Below, piece after piece: positions 40,147 through 47,918 of a stretch of 47,918 bases of DNA. Within the stretch, counting starts at the first letter, position 1. Every line of letters starts with the position of its first letter. The translations under genes were made by a program, and so were the position numbers. Where the stretch lies: assembly GCA_030696085.1 (NCBI GenBank), contig JAUYNL010000063.1, forward strand, positions 1 through 47,918. Direction: 5' to 3'. The notes beneath the pieces are model-generated. The model saw nothing but the letters and a program-made list of their open reading frames with translations. It ran no database searches and was not told the origin of the DNA. Source of the stretch: Luteolibacter sp. (lineage in GTDB: Bacteria > Verrucomicrobiota > Verrucomicrobiia > Verrucomicrobiales > Akkermansiaceae).

Positions 40147-41550
40147 ATGAAAATGAACCCTCTGGCCCTTCTCGGCCTCGCAATTCTGGCCGCAGCCCCA
40201 TCGCATGCCGCGCCCTCCGCCGCAAACCTCTTCAATGGCAAGGACTTCACCGGCTGGACACAGCGGGGAGGCAAGGCTACCTACTCCATCGAGGGGGATG
40301 AAATCATCGGCACCTCGGTCATGAACACGCCGAATTCATTTCTCTGCACCGATAAGACCTACGGCGACTTCATCCTCGAGTATGATTTCAAGGTGGACCC
40401 GCGGCTGAATTCCGGAGTGCAGATCCGTAGCAATCTGTTTGACGTCGAAACGAAAACCGAGTGGGAGGGTGAAATCCTCACCATTCCCGCCAATCAGGTC
40501 CATGGCTATCAGATCGAGATCGATCCCGACCCGTCGCGCAAGCGCATGTGGTCGGCGGGCATTTATGATGAATCCCGCCGCGGCTGGTTGTATCCGGCCG
40601 CCGGCAACAAGGCGCGGGAACAGGCCTTCAGCGAACAAGGAATGAAGATTTTCAAACATGAGGATTGGAATCATGTGCGGATCGAGGCCATCGGCGATTC
40701 GATCAAAACCTGGCTCAATGGCGAGCCGCGCGCCGAGCTCAAGGATTCGATGACAGCGAGAGGTTTCATCGGCCTGCAGGTCCATAACATCGATTCCGCG
40801 GATAAAAACGGCACCCAGGTGCGCTGGCGGAATTTGAAGATCACCGAAATCGAAGCGCCGCTCAACACGCTGACTGCGGCCGAGAAAACCGCCGGATGGC
40901 GTCTGCTTTGGGATGGCAGGACCACCGACGGCTGGCGCAGCGCGAAAAGCGAAACCTTTCCGGCCAAGGGCTGGGAAATCAAGGACGGCGTGCTCAGCGT
41001 GCTCGCCAGCGGCGGTGCCGAATCGGCGGCCGGAGGCGACATCATCACCCGCGAGCGGTTTTCCGAATTCGAACTGGTTCTCGATTTCAAAATCACCCCC
41101 GGCGCCAACAGCGGCATCAAGTATTACTGCCAGCCGAATCTCGATCCGATCACCGGCAGCGGCGCGAAAACCACCACCGGCTCCGCCATCGGACTGGAAT
41201 TCCAAATCCTTGATGACGCGCGGCACCCTGATGCCAAGCTCGGCTGCGATGGCAACCGCACCATCGCCTCGCTCTATGACCTGATGCCAGCTTCCGCATC
41301 CAAGCAGCCCAATCCCATCGGCGAATGGAACACCGCCCGCGTTCTGGTGCGCGGCAGCCATGTAGAGCATTGGCTCAACGGTGCGAAGGTGCTGGAATAC
41401 GAGCGCGGCGGCGAGGAGTTCCGGAAATGCGTCAAGACCAGCAAATACAAAACCATCCCGGGATTCGGCGAGTGGGCCGACGGCCACATTCTGTTACAGG
41501 ACCACGGCAACGATGTTTCCTTCCGCAATGTGAAGATCCGCGTGCCCTGA
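40147..41550 (+). CDS. Secreted protein with two DUF1080 domains
   Basis: A 467-aa protein starting with a signal peptide (MKMNPLALLGLAILAAAPSHA, cleavage likely after SHA). Two copies of the DUF1080 (3-keto-disaccharide hydrolase) fold follow: the first with LFNGKDFTGW, DFILEYDFKV and NSGVQIRSN, the second with LLWDGRTTDGWR, EFELVLDFKI and NSGIKYYCQ. The repeated motif NSG[VI] and the GFIGLQVH-type ending mark both. Such proteins bind or cleave glycosides outside the cell and are very numerous in Verrucomicrobiota and Planctomycetota. It is divergent from uvrA, with only 84 bp between them. The chosen start gives the cleanest signal peptide. Confidence 0.9.
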   Translation: MKMNPLALLGLAILAAAPSHAAPSAANLFNGKDFTGWTQRGGKATYSIEGDEIIGTSVMNTPNSFLCTDKTYGDFILEYDFKVDPRLNSGVQIRSNLFDVETKTEWEGEILTIPANQVHGYQIEIDPDPSRKRMWSAGIYDESRRGWLYPAAGNKAREQAFSEQGMKIFKHEDWNHVRIEAIGDSIKTWLNGEPRAELKDSMTARGFIGLQVHNIDSADKNGTQVRWRNLKITEIEAPLNTLTAAEKTAGWRLLWDGRTTDGWRSAKSETFPAKGWEIKDGVLSVLASGGAESAAGGDIITRERFSEFELVLDFKITPGANSGIKYYCQPNLDPITGSGAKTTTGSAIGLEFQILDDARHPDAKLGCDGNRTIASLYDLMPASASKQPNPIGEWNTARVLVRGSHVEHWLNGAKVLEYERGGEEFRKCVKTSKYKTIPGFGEWADGHILLQDHGNDVSFRNVKIRVP

Positions 41551-41872
41551 ACGGGCCGTGGTTGTCGTAGGTGCGGGTGATGGGGGTCTGCTCCATTTTC
41601 GTCGAGGGAAAGCAGGTTTCCGTTGTTGTCGTGAGAGGTGGAACTTACCGAGCTACCGCGAGTGCCGGAATAGGTTGGCGTGTGGGTTCATTCGCACAGC
41701 CGGCGGACGACCAAGAGGGTATCCTGTGTGGCGGCCCATCATTTTTTCGCTTTATTTCCATTGCTTTGACCTGGCGCCACGCTGTATGAGGCCGCGCCCA
41801 GGATGATACGGCCTCCGAAACGAAACTGACGGAGCTGTCACGAGATTCAGCAAACATAAAGGAATTTACCCA
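41551..41872. other. Intergenic region, nothing identified
   Basis: The 320 bases contain short open frames on both strands, none of which looks like protein. The last 60 bases turn AT-rich before the 77-aa gene and probably hold its promoter. No clear hairpin with a T-run is visible. Confidence 0.4.
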
Positions 41873-42106
41873 ATGGCCGTCACACCAAGCAAGGATTACA
41901 AGCGCCGGGAGCGCGAGCAGAGAAAATTGGATAAGCGCATGGCTCGCGAAGCCGCGAAAATCCAGGAACTCGAAGACCAGCAGGTCGCCGCACAAGCGGC
42001 TGCCGAGGCGGCCGTCAAGCAGGACGCCGCAGACCTTCAGGCCAAACTGGAAGCGGACTTCGAGGCGGAACTGGAGGCCGAGCGCAAGTCCCAGAAAGTG
42101 GCGTGA
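41873..42106 (+). CDS. Small coiled-coil protein, 77 aa
   Basis: The protein is almost wholly Ala, Glu, Lys, Arg and Gln and should form one long helix (residues 10-72), with alternating basic (YKRREREQRKLDKR) and acidic (ADFEAELEAERK) halves. No family is recognised. It stands alone, with an AT-rich upstream region and an A-rich lead (CATAAAGGAATTT) before the ATG that includes AAGGA at a suitable distance. It could be a structural or nucleic-acid-associated protein. Confidence 0.6.
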   Translation: MAVTPSKDYKRREREQRKLDKRMAREAAKIQELEDQQVAAQAAAEAAVKQDAADLQAKLEADFEAELEAERKSQKVA

Positions 42107-42312
42107 TTTTCTTTTTCCCTGTGCGGGAAACCTTGAGGGATTTCTTATGCTTTCGCAGCCACCAGGTGCTGGCAGAGCGCTACGGCCTGAAGGAAACGAA
42201 GGCCACGGAACCCAGGCAATGGAGCAACGAAGCCTGAGTTTCCAAGAACCGCAAATAGGGCGCGTTTCAAATTCGACAAAACCGCGCGTCACGTCTAGGT
42301 TCCTCCGTTTGC

Positions 42313-43728
42313 ATGATCAGCAACGGTCAATCACCGGGCGGACTCGCATCCCCGGTCCTGAGGGAGGTGTGCCGGGACCCGATAGTCCGGCAGCGCATCG
42401 TCGAATATCTCGGTGGCCGCCGCCTGCGGGATGCCACCTGCGCGTTTCTCGGTCGCCTGGATGCCGGAAACCCCTCCTTGTTCGATCGCCATCCGCCCGA
42501 AGCGCTTGAACGGATGCTCGACGACTGCGGCGAACTCGCCCGCTCGCTGGAAGATCGCGTGTCGCTGCTGATCCATCTGGATATCGAATATGTCAATTTC
42601 GACGACCCGGCGGCGGCCTATCTCGATGCGCCACGGATTTTCCGTTTGCAGGAGCCGCTGGTGGAGGTGATCGAGGCGCGCCTGCTGGCCTTCGGCATTC
42701 GTTATCTCCACCTGATCACCGGACAGGGGCATCATTTCGTGTGGCGGATTCCGCGGGAGTCCGCGGTGGCGCGCTCCATCGCGGAGCTGGGAATATGCAC
42801 GCCGCCGGATGTCGCCACGCCGGCGGAGGAGTCCTTGTTTCCGCATCTGGCGCTGATGATGGAGCACTTCGCCCACCTCGTGAAACAGGATGCCGCGCCA
42901 AACTGCGAGGTGCCCGTGGAAATCACCGCCCGTCATGTGGGGCCGGGTATCGCCGGCATGCGCGAAATGCTCTCCATCGATCTATCGGAATACGGCGACC
43001 CTCTGCACAGCCGGATGATCCGCATCCCCTACACGGTCTATCGTAAGCCCTGGCTGTCCGGTTTGATCGGCCGCATGGGCATCGGGGATCGCGTGAATGA
43101 ATTCTTCACCCTGCCCCTGCACGAGATGGATCTTATGCAATTGCTGGGCGTGCGACACAGGCCGGAAAAAATCATCGCCCTCGCCCGCCGCGCGGGAGTG
43201 AACATCCCCCTGCAGGAGCGGGGCACCGCGCGGCTGATGCATGATTACCTGCACTCGCCGCTGTGTGCTTTTCACCGGAGTTTTTACGCGCTCCCGCAGG
43301 ACCATCCCTCGTTGTGGCCGGAAGGTTATGACAAGCTGCCTCTGGAAACGCTCACACCCTGCGCCATTCATGTTCTAACCGATGCGAACGACTGGCTGCT
43401 CAAGCCCTCCGGCATTCAATTGGTCACACGCTGCCTGCTGGCACTCGGTTGGCACCCGCGCCACATCGCCGGGCTGGTGCGCTCGAAATTCGCCAACCCG
43501 GACTTCGGCTGGGGCGATAAATGGAGCGAATACGATCCCGCGATGCGAGCGGAGTTTTATGTGCGCCTCTTCGCCGGGGAAATCGCCACCGGGCTGGATT
43601 CCGGCATCGATTTCAACTGCGTCTCCCAGCAGGAAACTCAATTCTGCTGGAACCCCTGCGGATGCTCCCTGGACCCCTTCCTTACCGCACTTCACAAGCG
43701 GTTCAAACCCAACCCACAAAACTCATGA
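42313..43728 (+). CDS. Archaeo-eukaryotic-primase-like protein
   Basis: A 471-aa protein with the three-motif plan of the primase small subunit family: a strand ending in LLIHLDIEYVNFD with D90/E92, a GQGHHFVWR motif (137-144) like the S-G-x-G-x-H of primases, and LSIDLSEYGDPLHSRMIR followed by IPYTVYRK, the usual D...R-x-P...K run. The C-terminal part carries cysteines (CVSQ..., FCWNPCGC) that may bind zinc. Family members synthesise primers or act as repair polymerases. The identification is by motif pattern only. The gene overlaps the next by ATGA, so the two products are likely made together. It is not part of the island. Confidence 0.45.
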   Translation: MISNGQSPGGLASPVLREVCRDPIVRQRIVEYLGGRRLRDATCAFLGRLDAGNPSLFDRHPPEALERMLDDCGELARSLEDRVSLLIHLDIEYVNFDDPAAAYLDAPRIFRLQEPLVEVIEARLLAFGIRYLHLITGQGHHFVWRIPRESAVARSIAELGICTPPDVATPAEESLFPHLALMMEHFAHLVKQDAAPNCEVPVEITARHVGPGIAGMREMLSIDLSEYGDPLHSRMIRIPYTVYRKPWLSGLIGRMGIGDRVNEFFTLPLHEMDLMQLLGVRHRPEKIIALARRAGVNIPLQERGTARLMHDYLHSPLCAFHRSFYALPQDHPSLWPEGYDKLPLETLTPCAIHVLTDANDWLLKPSGIQLVTRCLLALGWHPRHIAGLVRSKFANPDFGWGDKWSEYDPAMRAEFYVRLFAGEIATGLDSGIDFNCVSQQETQFCWNPCGCSLDPFLTALHKRFKPNPQNS

Positions 43729-44570
43729 GCGACTGGCGATGCGGCATCTCCACCGGATGCTTTTACAAAACCCCCATCCTCGACGCGCTCCCCGTCGTGC
43801 GCGACGGCGGCTTCGTCACCATCGAGGTCTGCTCGTTTCCCGCTCACCTCGACTATCATGACCAGCGCGCGGTGGAGAAAGCCGCCGCCATGATGAAGTC
43901 CCTCGGCATGGACGCCAATTCGTTCCACGCTCCCTTCGCCGACACGATCGATATCTCCTCGCCCGATCCCGGCCACCGCGCGGACTCGGTGCGCGAGCTG
44001 AACACGGCATGCGATGCGGCCGCAGCCCTGCGCGCCAGCTACGTGGTGCTGCACCCAGGCCCGGAACAGGCGCACAAACCGCCGCCGGAGGAACGCTATC
44101 AACGGATGAGACACGCCGCGGAATCGCTCAACGCCGTGGCCTCCCACTGCCGCCTGACCGGACTCACCCTGCTGCTGGAAAACATGCTGCCGCACCTGTT
44201 GTTCGGTCATGTGAGCGACCTCATGTTCCTGCTCGGCGCGATCCGCGAGACCAACGTCGGCACCTGCCTGGATACCGGCCACGCGTTTCTATCCAAAGAC
44301 CTGCGCACCGTCGTCCACAAGCTCTCCGGCCACCTGCGCATGCTCCATGTGAATGACAACATGGGTGATCGCGACGCCCACCTCTCGCCCGGCGAAGGAG
44401 CCATCGACTGGACATCGCTCTTCCGGCAATTGCGGCAATGGAATTTCCACGGCCCGCTGATCCTCGAACTCGCCGACAGCGGTGAAGCCCCGGAAAAAAT
44501 CATGGAGCGCGCCCGCAACGCCCGCTCCTATCTGCGCGAGATCATCGACCGCCCGGCCGGGGCCGAATAG
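43725..44570 (+). CDS. TIM-barrel protein of endonuclease IV / xylose isomerase superfamily
   Basis: A 281-aa protein of the AP_endonuc_2 fold. Metal-ligand positions seen are H in NSFHAPF, H in VVLHPGPE, E in LLLENM, D and H in CLDTGHAF, H and D in LHVNDN and E in LILELAD; this is a full set as in endonuclease IV or sugar isomerases. Either DNA repair or sugar-phosphate isomerisation/epimerisation is possible. The ATG at 43725 overlaps the stop of the primase-like gene (ATGA), which couples the two and favours a nucleic-acid role, though the C-terminal end typical of endonuclease IV is not obvious. Confidence 0.8.
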   Translation: MSDWRCGISTGCFYKTPILDALPVVRDGGFVTIEVCSFPAHLDYHDQRAVEKAAAMMKSLGMDANSFHAPFADTIDISSPDPGHRADSVRELNTACDAAAALRASYVVLHPGPEQAHKPPPEERYQRMRHAAESLNAVASHCRLTGLTLLLENMLPHLLFGHVSDLMFLLGAIRETNVGTCLDTGHAFLSKDLRTVVHKLSGHLRMLHVNDNMGDRDAHLSPGEGAIDWTSLFRQLRQWNFHGPLILELADSGEAPEKIMERARNARSYLREIIDRPAGAE

Positions 44571-44580
44571 TCATCCGCCA

Positions 44581-46653
44581 TCAGGGCATGGCCACCCGCA
44601 CGCGGAGAAACACCTGCGTTTCGCCAGCGGGAAAGTCCAGCCGCACATGCTCACCGTTGCGCGTGGTCATCAGCCCGGCCGGTGCGGGATGGGTCCATGT
44701 GACCAGATCCTCGGACCATTCCGGGAAAGTGAGCACGCCCGCATCTTCGGCGTCCGCCCCGAGGCGGTATTCCAGCGCGATGTGTCCCTCCTCCGTGGTC
44801 ACGCAGGCCGGCAGGCGGCCGCTGCCGGCATCCTGCCCGGTGGTGGACAGGCCGAAGGCATAGCGTGTGAGATTGGGCACTCCATCGGCGAAGGGAATGT
44901 CCGCCATCCCTTGCTGGCCATCCGGCAGGTCGTCCGCCCATGTGGCGAAGCGCCCGGCGGTGATGCCCGAGGTGCCGAGGTGGCGGGCGGTGTCCCAGGC
45001 GATAATCTGGAACTTGGCCGCCAGAGTGGGATCGATGGCGATGAGGTTATCGAAAGCCTCGGCCGCATTGATCCCCTGGGCGGGCAGGCCGACCGGGCTT
45101 TGGCGGCGCAGCGTGGCATAGTGGACCAGCGAACTCAGGTAGAAACCGAGCGTGCTCGGGTGGATCTCGTCCTGATAGAGGCTGGCACGGGTGATTCCGG
45201 TGATGCTGCCGGCGGTGATGGCATCCGAGACAGCCTTGAAGGCCGCGCCCACCGGAATGATGTGGGCGGGGGCGTTGCCACTGCTGATGGCCGCGCGCAC
45301 CTGCTCGAATGCGGCGTCGATATTCGTTTGCAGGGTGGCCGGCTCGCTGAGATAGGGCCAGAAGGCGTAGAGGTAAACGGGCGTGCCATGGGCGGAGGCG
45401 AGGTTTTGGAAATTCTGCGCGTTGGCGGTGAAGGCAGCCAGCGAAGCGGGCAGCCATTCCCGGCTCTGGGCTTGCAGCACGAGGGCGTCCCAGGTGCCCG
45501 TGACGAGCTCTGGGGCGGACGGCACGCCATGCTGCACGGGGCTGTATGCGAAACGGTTCGCCCACTGATAGGCCAGATTCTGACCGTCGGTGAGCTGCGC
45601 GAGGGCGGCATGTGCGCCGCCCGCCGCCGCCGCATGGTTGACCAGTTGCTGCGGCACGTTTCCCCAACGGGTGAAGCTGTTGCCGACATGGAACGTGCCG
45701 ATGGCGGCGGCCGCCGCCATCGGTCCGCGCCAGGCCGAGGATGCGGGAAACCCGGGAGTCGCGCCTGTCGCCGCGCCGGGTGTGACGACGTAGCGGAGGT
45801 ATTTTCCCGCATCCGCCTCTTGGGACAGATAGCTGGTGGCGGTGGCTCTGGAAATGGCTTGCGCCCCGCTGCCTGCGGCGTCGTTGGCACGCTCCCAGTG
45901 GGTCGTGGTGCCAGTCTCGGCGTCCCCATCGGCATCACCAAAAAGATAGCTGCCCGTCACCGTGCCACCGACGCGCGGCGCACCGACCCAGGCGACATCA
46001 CTCGCGACGGGAACGCTGTTTTCGGCTGGGAGGGGCGTCAGCCTAAGGGCGTTGATGTGCGCGTATTTGCTACCGGTGATCGCCTCGAAATAACAGTCGA
46101 GCGTGGCGCCGGAGGTCGCCACGCTGGTGAGTTCGAGCACATTCGAGTTGTTGTTCGTGCCCTCGATCATGCCCGCTTCTGTGGTCGCCCCCTGAAGAGT
46201 GACGCCGAGCAGGCGCGGGCCCACGAGGTCGTCGCGCGAGGAATAGACGCTCAGCCTGTATGACTGGCCCGCGACGAGGCCGGAAAAGCGGACTGCCGCC
46301 TCATGAGTGCTCTCACCACCAAAGGGCTCGTTGTTTAGCAGAAAATAATCCTGGGACATCGCGGCCGTGAACCCTGCGGTCGCCGCCGCCCCGGCGAGGG
46401 TGCTGCGGCCGTTGTTCAGGTTGGTGATGCTGTGGAAAGCATCCGTGATCCGCAGCGAAATCCCCGTCGTGGCTCCGGCATTGTCCTTGAGGCCGGCGAT
46501 GCTGCTGTTCATCGCGCTGTCGGTCAGGTTGTTGACCGGGCCGCTGCTGGGCGAGGCACTGCCCAAATCCACCAAAACCGGGGCGGCATGCAGGTTCACC
46601 AAGACGAACAGCGGCGCGGTGGCGCAACAGCAAACCCATGTGAAAAACGGCAT
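44581..46653 (-). CDS. Secreted SGNH-hydrolase-like protein
   Basis: About 690 aa, starting at an ATG that gives a signal peptide (MPFFTWVCCCATAPLFVLV, then NLHAA). The N-terminal third is beta-rich (GLVAGQSYRLSVYSSRDD), as in carbohydrate-binding or discoidin-like modules. A middle Ig-like part follows (VGGTVTGSYLFGDADGD). The SGNH hydrolase-like domain begins IGTFHVGNSFTRWGN, with the serine in GNSF, and has the late D-x-x-H in DEIHPSTLGF. The C-terminal 100 residues are another beta domain. Such proteins remove acyl groups from polysaccharides. It points toward the TIM-barrel gene (convergent, 10 nt apart). The ATG at 46674 is an alternative start. Confidence 0.8.
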   Translation of the reverse strand: MPFFTWVCCCATAPLFVLVNLHAAPVLVDLGSASPSSGPVNNLTDSAMNSSIAGLKDNAGATTGISLRITDAFHSITNLNNGRSTLAGAAATAGFTAAMSQDYFLLNNEPFGGESTHEAAVRFSGLVAGQSYRLSVYSSRDDLVGPRLLGVTLQGATTEAGMIEGTNNNSNVLELTSVATSGATLDCYFEAITGSKYAHINALRLTPLPAENSVPVASDVAWVGAPRVGGTVTGSYLFGDADGDAETGTTTHWERANDAAGSGAQAISRATATSYLSQEADAGKYLRYVVTPGAATGATPGFPASSAWRGPMAAAAAIGTFHVGNSFTRWGNVPQQLVNHAAAAGGAHAALAQLTDGQNLAYQWANRFAYSPVQHGVPSAPELVTGTWDALVLQAQSREWLPASLAAFTANAQNFQNLASAHGTPVYLYAFWPYLSEPATLQTNIDAAFEQVRAAISSGNAPAHIIPVGAAFKAVSDAITAGSITGITRASLYQDEIHPSTLGFYLSSLVHYATLRRQSPVGLPAQGINAAEAFDNLIAIDPTLAAKFQIIAWDTARHLGTSGITAGRFATWADDLPDGQQGMADIPFADGVPNLTRYAFGLSTTGQDAGSGRLPACVTTEEGHIALEYRLGADAEDAGVLTFPEWSEDLVTWTHPAPAGLMTTRNGEHVRLDFPAGETQVFLRVRVAMP

Positions 46654-46667
46654 TCCGGGGGGGCGAC

Positions 46668-46817
46668 ATGGCAAAACCGCAGCATCGCGTCCGGGAGCAC
46701 TATCATTTCCTGGAGGAAAAAATCAAGCGTGGTGTGCTTCAAGGGCCATCCTCCTCCAAATCCGTTACGCGGCATTACGGCAACGATTTGTTTGTCGGCG
46801 AATGGAGTCGGCAGTGA
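46668..46817 (+). CDS. 49-aa open frame, possible truncated regulator
   Basis: The frame begins MAKPQHRVREHYHFLEEKIKRG and ends at 46817. The first half resembles the start of a GntR-type helix-turn-helix (a Y/F-x-x-L-x-x-x-I-x-x-G run), but the domain is not completed. It overlaps the 5' end of the SGNH gene on the other strand and leads directly into the nested palindromes. It may be a fragment cut by the events that brought the insertion sequence. Confidence 0.3.
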   Translation: MAKPQHRVREHYHFLEEKIKRGVLQGPSSSKSVTRHYGNDLFVGEWSRQ

Positions 46818-46876
46818 ATGGCCATCAGAGTACACGAATTCACATTAATGTGAATTGGAGAGCTCTGATGGCCATT
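46817..46876. repeat. Nested perfect palindromes
   Basis: AATGGCCATCAGAG (46817-46830) and CTCTGATGGCCATT (46863-46876) are exact reverse complements. Between them is a 20-bp self-complementary palindrome at 46837-46856 centred on ATT/AAT. Together they can form a 60-nt cruciform or RNA fold with two stacked stems. It lies between the 49-codon frame and the insertion sequence. Confidence 0.85.
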
Positions 46877-46924
46877 AAGGTCTCCTGAGTGCTTGAGGCC
46901 GCGAGCCCCCTTACAGCAAGCTCC

Positions 46925-46952
46925 ATTGATGGATGTTCACGCATCCATCAAT
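46925..46952. repeat. 11-bp stem-loop
   Basis: ATTGATGGATG (46925-46935) pairs perfectly with CATCCATCAAT (46942-46952) around TTCACG. No T-run follows. It is about 85 nt from the IS hairpin and could lie at or outside the IS left end. Confidence 0.75.
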
Positions 46953-47035
46953 ATCAACACCCAACTGCAAGGAGACTAACAATGAATTAATGTCACGGCC
47001 GTCCCACAGGAAGGCTTAGCTGAGAGTGAAAAAGC

Positions 47036-47100
47036 GGGCTGGTGTTGAGTTGAAATCCCTGCCACTCGGTAGGGTGTTATGAACAACACAACACCAGCCC
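47036..47100 (+). promoter_or_regulatory. Hairpin over the transposase start codon
   Basis: GGGCTGGTGTTG (47036-47047) pairs with CAACACCAGCCC (47089-47100), enclosing the ATG at 47079. A transcript entering from outside the IS would fold here and hide the start, as known for IS10 and related elements; a transcript starting inside the loop would not. Confidence 0.65.
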
Positions 47101-47918
47101 GGGCCAATGTGGTCGTCCTCAAACAAATGCTCAACCTCATTCCTCGCGGATTGATCAACCGCCACGCGCTTGAAACCGGCGTGGAGGCCAAAGCCCGCAG
47201 CTTCAGCGTCGTGAGCCATCTTTCGTCGATGCTCTTCGCCCAACTCTCCCATGCCATGGGACTCAACGATGTCTGCGACTGGCTGCGGCTCAAAACCCCC
47301 GTCCTCTCGCGTTTCGGCGTCACCCCGCCATCCAAGAACGGCCTCTCCAATGCCAACAAGGAGCGCAACGCGGAGTTTGCCGAGAAACTCTTCTGGTCCG
47401 TGCTTGGCCACCTCCAGCAAGCCAGTCCGGATTTCGCAGCGGGCCGCAAGGGCAAGGGCTTGCTGCGGCGTTTCAAGCTCAGGATCCACGCGGTGGATTC
47501 CACGGTCATCCAGTTGGTGGCCAACTGCATGGACTGGGCGAAGCACCGCAGGCGAAAGGCCGCTGCCAAGATGCACCTGCGGCTCGACCTCCACAGCTTC
47601 CTGCCAAGCTTCGCCATCGTGGACACCGCGGGCGAGCACGACAACAAGCGCGCCCGCGAGGTCTGTGCGACGATCCAAGCGGGCGAAATCGTCGTGTTCG
47701 ACAAGGCTTACGTGGATTTCGACCACCTCACCGATCTTGACGAGCGCGGTGTCTGGTGGGTCACCCGCGCCAAGGATAACATGAAATACCGGGCTGTGAA
47801 AAACCATCCGACGAAGTCCGAGAACATCCTCAAGGACCAGACCATCGCGTTGCAAGGCAAGCACAAGGGGATGAAACTGCGGCGTGTCGAGGCATGGGTG
47901 GAGGTGGACGGCAAGTGG
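47079..47918 (+). CDS. IS4-family transposase, 3' truncated by window end
   Basis: 280 codons are open from the ATG to the last base. The N-terminal region (about residues 1-95) reads like the DUF4372 DNA-binding domain: KQMLNLIPRGLINRHALE, then HLSSMLFAQLSHAMGLNDVCDWL. The DDE catalytic domain follows with the first Asp in IHAVDSTVIQL and the second in VVFDKAYVDFDHL; the terminal Glu lies beyond the window. It cuts and joins DNA for its own IS. There is no stop or frameshift in the visible part, so it looks intact. Its start codon lies inside the loop of a long-range hairpin. Confidence 0.9.
   Translation, partial: MNNTTPARANVVVLKQMLNLIPRGLINRHALETGVEAKARSFSVVSHLSSMLFAQLSHAMGLNDVCDWLRLKTPVLSRFGVTPPSKNGLSNANKERNAEFAEKLFWSVLGHLQQASPDFAAGRKGKGLLRRFKLRIHAVDSTVIQLVANCMDWAKHRRRKAAAKMHLRLDLHSFLPSFAIVDTAGEHDNKRAREVCATIQAGEIVVFDKAYVDFDHLTDLDERGVWWVTRAKDNMKYRAVKNHPTKSENILKDQTIALQGKHKGMKLRRVEAWVEVDGKW

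Larger units (their letters stand above)
47036..47918 (+). mobile_element. IS4-type insertion sequence, left part
   Basis: The transposase and its leader hairpin define an insertion sequence cut by the window end. The outer left terminal repeat cannot be fixed without the right end; it should lie between about 46955 and 47036. Confidence 0.75.

Noticed and set aside
43725-44570. Firm call as endonuclease IV (nfo)
   Set aside because: Metal ligands are present, but sugar isomerases of the same fold share them, and the sequence around them is not close enough to decide.
44482-46263. Plus-strand frame of 593 codons
   Set aside because: It is antisense to the secreted SGNH protein, which has a signal peptide and recognisable motifs; the plus-strand text is Gly/Arg-rich and featureless.

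Overview
The window looks like bacterial chromosome, probably Verrucomicrobiota. This is an inference from a secreted protein with two DUF1080 domains, the secreted SGNH-type protein and the rarity of clear Shine-Dalgarno sites; no rRNA or intact tRNA confirms it. About 37 kb of the 47.9 kb reads as one genomic island. Its right edge is visible: a tyrosine recombinase (35610-36851, minus) followed by the 3' half of a CAU-anticodon tRNA (36926-36974), the usual scar of integration into a tRNA gene. The left edge and the intact tRNA are not in the window.

Island, left part (1-3.3 kb): three unrecognised or weakly recognised proteins, one with a gp32-like look, and a hairpin-rich non-coding stretch (787-1440).

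Island, first defence block (3.6-21.7 kb, all plus strand, tightly packed): a 1796-aa DEAD/DEAH helicase with zinc-binding cysteines and a DUF1998-like tail (DrmA/DrmB- or DruE-like), a DrmD-like SNF2 helicase, a winged-helix regulator and an AbiEii-like nucleotidyltransferase preceded by a perfect 11-bp inverted-repeat operator, a 39-aa stub, a 328-aa unknown, a PglX/DrmMI-like adenine methyltransferase of 1609 aa, and a Rad50/SMC-like ATPase with a cysteine cluster in its coiled coil. The set mixes DISARM and Druantia parts and matches neither exactly.

Island, middle (21.7-25.9 kb): cargo genes of lower GC (a DUF2971 protein and two unknowns with possible HEPN motifs) and short broken gene starts that mark earlier gene turnover.

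Island, second defence block (25.9-31.1 kb): a CBASS locus. A DUF6602 nuclease-like protein, a CD-NTase and a lone E2-like protein form the plus-strand operon (type II-short layout). Divergently transcribed are an ECF-like sigma factor, a 148-aa protein and an ImmA/IrrE metallopeptidase, in the place where CapH/CapP regulators sit in known systems. An HNH nuclease gene follows.

Island, right part (31.6-35.3 kb): a lower-GC cassette with a metallophosphoesterase, a small sigma-like protein, a ClpX-like AAA+ ATPase that lacks the zinc domain but keeps an IGF motif, and a repeat protein of about 20-residue units. I do not recognise this combination as a described system.

Chromosome (37.1-47.9 kb): uvrA (minus), the double-DUF1080 secreted protein, a small coiled-coil protein, an archaeo-eukaryotic-primase-like protein translationally coupled to an endonuclease IV/xylose-isomerase-like TIM barrel, a secreted SGNH-type protein (minus), nested palindromes, and the start of an IS4-type insertion sequence that runs off the window.
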